This document shows, piece after piece, positions 4,615 through 6,700 of a stretch of DNA of 6,700 nucleotides (within the stretch, counting starts at the first letter, position 1; the number at the start of each line of letters is the position of its first letter). This DNA is from Bacteroidota bacterium. GTDB taxonomy: Bacteria > Bacteroidota > Ignavibacteria > UBA10030 > UBA8401. The notes below the pieces were generated by a model that was given only the letters and a program-made list of their open reading frames with translations, was not told the origin of the DNA and did not search any database. A program made the position numbers and the translations under genes. The stretch covers positions 1 through 6,700 of the forward strand of contig JANXZD010000180.1 of the NCBI GenBank assembly GCA_025355705.1, given 5' to 3'.

Positions 4615-6489
4615 ATGGCTAGACCAATCAGTCCGGTACTTATCGCAGCGCAAGACATTTCGATCCGTTTTGGAGAACAGGTCGTATTAAAAGACGCATC
4701 ACTTAACATCCATCAAACAGACCGCATCGGGCTTATCGGAACAAACGGCTCCGGAAAATCTACGCTTATCAAGATTATTGCCGGCATTATTCCTCCGGAT
4801 TCGGGGAATTTTTCGCGTAAACGTGAACTTATTACCGGATACCTTTCACAAGATTTTACACTGGACGAAACGAAATCAGTCTTTGAGAATATCATGGATG
4901 GTGCCCACGATGTGATTGATATTCTCCGCGAATACGAATCACTTCCGTATGATTCTGAACGACGGCATATTTTGGAAGAACATATTCATCTTCTTGATGG
5001 ATGGAACTTAGAGAATAGAGTTGAAGCGGCAATGCATTCATTGAATGTTCCAGATAAGAACCGAGATATTGCAACGCTCTCCGGCGGAGAAAAACGGCGT
5101 GTTGCATTATGCAAATCCATAATTGCACGACCCGACCTGCTTATTCTTGACGAACCGACGAACCATCTTGACACACAATCCATTGAATGGATGGAAGAAT
5201 TTTTAGAAGATTACACCGGCGCATGTTTGTTCGTAACACACGATCGATATTTTTTAGATTCAATCGCCAACAGGATCGTTGAACTTTCCAACGGACTCTG
5301 TTATCCACACGATGGAAATTATACAGATTTTCTGATCGATAAAGCCGAACGGCAAGCCCAACTAGCAAGCGAAGATAAGAAACGAAATAATTTTCTGCGT
5401 CGGGAATTAGAATGGGTGCGCCGCGGAGCAAAAGCACGTACAACAAAATCCAAAAGCAGATTAAAGAACTATTTTGAAGTTGCCGATAAGGAAGGTTTTG
5501 AATTAGAAAAAGAGGTCAATCTTCTTATTCCCCCGCCGCCCGGATTAGGTTCAAAAATTTTGAACTTGAAACATGTGGGGATGGAACTTGGCGGAAGAAA
5601 ATTATTCTCACATGTCGATCTTCTTTTTGATAAAAAAAGAAAATTGGGCATCATTGGACGGAACGGACTTGGTAAGACCACATTATTAAAAATCATTTTA
5701 GGCGAACTTGAGGCAACTGAAGGATTCACCGAACTTGGCGACAGAACTCAGATCAATTACATTGACCAATCACGCATTGCTCTTAATGACGAGAATACGG
5801 TTCTGAAAGAGATCGGCGAAGGAAATGATTGGATCATGTTCGGGGAGAATAAAACAACCGTTTGGAATTACCTGCGACGATTCTTATTTGCTGATGAACG
5901 CATCAATACGAAAGTTGGAAAACTCTCCGGTGGTGAACGGAGCAGATTACTACTTGCAAAGATATTGAAGAATGGCGGAAATTTCCTCATTCTGGATGAA
6001 CCGACCAACGATCTTGACCTTCCCACACTTCGCGTATTGGAAGAAGCGCTGGTTGATTTTGACGGATGTGTCATCGCTGTAAGTCATGACAGATATTTTC
6101 TGAATCGCGTCTGCAATGGAATTCTCGCATTTGAAGGAGACGGTAAAGTTCATTTCAGTGAAGGAAATTATGATTATTATTTGGAAAAGCGAAAAGCGCG
6201 CCTTGCCGTTGAAGTTGAAATTGAGAAACAGAAAAAATTGGAAACGGCTGCAAAACCGGAACCAAAAAAGTTAAAATGGAAAGAAGCAAAAGAGCTTGAA
6301 ACAATCGAGGCTGATATTTTGAAAGCAGAAGAAGATGTCCACCGCGTTGAAGCACTCCTTGCCGCCGATGACTTCTATCAGAAACACGGTGATAAATTGG
6401 AACAATACACTAAAGAAATGAATGCAGGAAAAGAAAAGGTCGAACGCTTATATGCACGGTGGAATGAACTTGAGGCATTGAAAAAATAA
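4615..6489 (+). CDS. uup: Uup-type ABC-F ATPase (two ABC domains, no membrane segments)
   Basis: A 624-residue cytoplasmic ABC-F protein. ABC domain 1: Walker A GTNGSGKST (42-50), signature LSGGE (155-159), Walker B LLILDE with catalytic Glu180, H-loop His209. The inter-domain linker, from about 235, contains the Uup-type basic segment RRELEWVRRGAKARTTKSKSR (262-282). ABC domain 2: Walker A GRNGLGKTT (348-356), signature LSGGE (437-441), catalytic Glu462, His491. Residues from about 535 form a lysine/glutamate-rich coiled coil like the C-terminal domain of Uup, which binds DNA. Length matches E. coli Uup (about 635). All ATPase residues are intact. ABC-F proteins act at the ribosomal E site, and Uup is also tied to precise transposon excision and branched DNA intermediates. 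I start at the ATG at 4615 because the protein begins there in a typical way (MARPISPVLIAAQ); the 28 upstream codons to a TTG at 4531 run through repeat-like intergenic DNA. The SD is weak. The gene ends at a strong terminator. Confidence 0.92.
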   Translation: MARPISPVLIAAQDISIRFGEQVVLKDASLNIHQTDRIGLIGTNGSGKSTLIKIIAGIIPPDSGNFSRKRELITGYLSQDFTLDETKSVFENIMDGAHDVIDILREYESLPYDSERRHILEEHIHLLDGWNLENRVEAAMHSLNVPDKNRDIATLSGGEKRRVALCKSIIARPDLLILDEPTNHLDTQSIEWMEEFLEDYTGACLFVTHDRYFLDSIANRIVELSNGLCYPHDGNYTDFLIDKAERQAQLASEDKKRNNFLRRELEWVRRGAKARTTKSKSRLKNYFEVADKEGFELEKEVNLLIPPPPGLGSKILNLKHVGMELGGRKLFSHVDLLFDKKRKLGIIGRNGLGKTTLLKIILGELEATEGFTELGDRTQINYIDQSRIALNDENTVLKEIGEGNDWIMFGENKTTVWNYLRRFLFADERINTKVGKLSGGERSRLLLAKILKNGGNFLILDEPTNDLDLPTLRVLEEALVDFDGCVIAVSHDRYFLNRVCNGILAFEGDGKVHFSEGNYDYYLEKRKARLAVEVEIEKQKKLETAAKPEPKKLKWKEAKELETIEADILKAEEDVHRVEALLAADDFYQKHGDKLEQYTKEMNAGKEKVERLYARWNELEALKK

Positions 6490-6526
6490 AAGAATGGACT
6501 TGCGTTCGTCCATTCAATATTTTTTG
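6481..6526. terminator. Bidirectional intrinsic terminator between ABC-F and VF530 genes
   Basis: GAATGGAC (6492-6499) and GTCCATTC (6508-6515) form a perfect eight-bp stem with an eight-base loop. On the plus strand it begins three bases after the ABC-F stop codon and is followed by AATA and a run of T (6520-6525). On the minus strand the same hairpin is followed by TTTTATTTTTT (6491-6481), formed by the A-rich last codons of the ABC-F gene. Both converging genes can therefore end here. Confidence 0.8.
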
Positions 6527-6577
6527 TGATTTTTTATCTGGTCAACCAATAACTTTAAAAATATACATAGAATAGTT

Positions 6578-6700
6578 CTAATTGTTGAGACTTTCTAGAT
6601 ATAACTCTTCTACTTTTTTTCGTGCCCACGGAGTTGTCCGGAGGAATTTTAGGCTGGATTGGATGCTTGGATTTTCATTGAAACAACGAATGCGGATCAT
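6578..6700 (-). CDS. VF530-family (DUF2132) protein, C-terminal part
   Basis: Reading the minus strand from the right edge gives 40 codons and a TAG stop at 6580-6578. The peptide contains RIRCFNENPSIQSSLKFLR followed by TTPWARKKVEELYLESL. This matches the C-terminal half of the small VF530 family (PF09905, formerly DUF2132), whose hallmark is an 'RI.CF..(N/D)PS..SSLKFLR.TPWAR..VE..Y' block. The family is about 70-90 residues long and a structural study reported nucleic-acid binding. The N-terminal half and true start lie beyond position 6700; the Met codon at the very edge is probably internal. The gene converges on the ABC-F gene and shares its terminator about 60 bases downstream. Family recognition is strong despite the short length. 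Confidence 0.82.
   Translation of the reverse strand: MIRIRCFNENPSIQSSLKFLRTTPWARKKVEELYLESLNN

Noticed and set aside
5141..5446. Minus-strand open frame of 101 codons inside the ABC-F gene
   Set aside because: It lies opposite the Walker B, H-loop and linker regions of ABC domain 1. The peptide has no family resemblance.

Overview
This 6.7 kb window is ordinary-looking, gene-dense bacterial chromosome with seven protein genes, two of them cut by the window edges. The DNA is AT-rich by eye. It uses the standard bacterial code, with ATG starts, mostly TAA or TAG stops and very short intergenic gaps. Exported proteins carry classical Sec signal peptides. Shine-Dalgarno (SD) strength varies: two genes have clear sites and at least three do not. 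The mix of a DUF116 protein, a Uup-type ABC-F ATPase, a VF530-family protein and a secreted YdjC deacetylase would fit the Bacteroidota/Chlorobiota/Ignavibacteriota neighbourhood. That placement is tentative, since no rRNA or marker gene is present.

Layout from left to right. (i) A secreted serine beta-lactamase-fold hydrolase lies on the minus strand and its 3' end runs off the left edge (1-1095). (ii) A divergent 191-bp intergenic region follows. It holds the hydrolase SD, an imperfect inverted repeat, and a very good sigma70-like promoter placed so close to the next gene that its mRNA should be leaderless. (iii) A DUF116 cysteine-rich protein is on the plus strand (1287-2438). (iv) A minus-strand three-gene cluster is read 4367 to 2441: a class I SAM methyltransferase, a 60-residue conserved small protein, and a secreted YdjC/ChbG-type carbohydrate deacetylase. 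The last two are tightly coupled. The cluster meets DUF116 tail to tail with only 2 bp between stop codons. Each side has a candidate terminator embedded in the other gene's coding sequence. (v) A 247-bp divergent intergenic region carries what looks like a decayed copy of a dispersed repeat. (vi) A complete Uup-like ABC-F ATPase lies on the plus strand (4615-6489). (vii) A bidirectional hairpin terminator is shared with the converging last gene. (viii) The C-terminal 40 residues of a VF530 (DUF2132) protein lie on the minus strand at the right edge.

Functionally this is a set of separate transcription units, not one system. The hydrolase and deacetylase act outside the cytoplasm, on peptide/ester and acetylated-sugar type substrates. 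Uup and VF530 are nucleic-acid or ribosome-associated. The roles of DUF116 and the 60-residue protein are unknown. I found no CRISPR array, tRNA, rRNA, transposase, phage gene or recognisable defence system. The points most worth a second look are the predicted leaderless DUF116 message with its eight-cysteine C-terminal domain, the reciprocal terminators inside convergent genes, the coupled small protein plus deacetylase, and the degenerate repeat upstream of the ABC-F gene.
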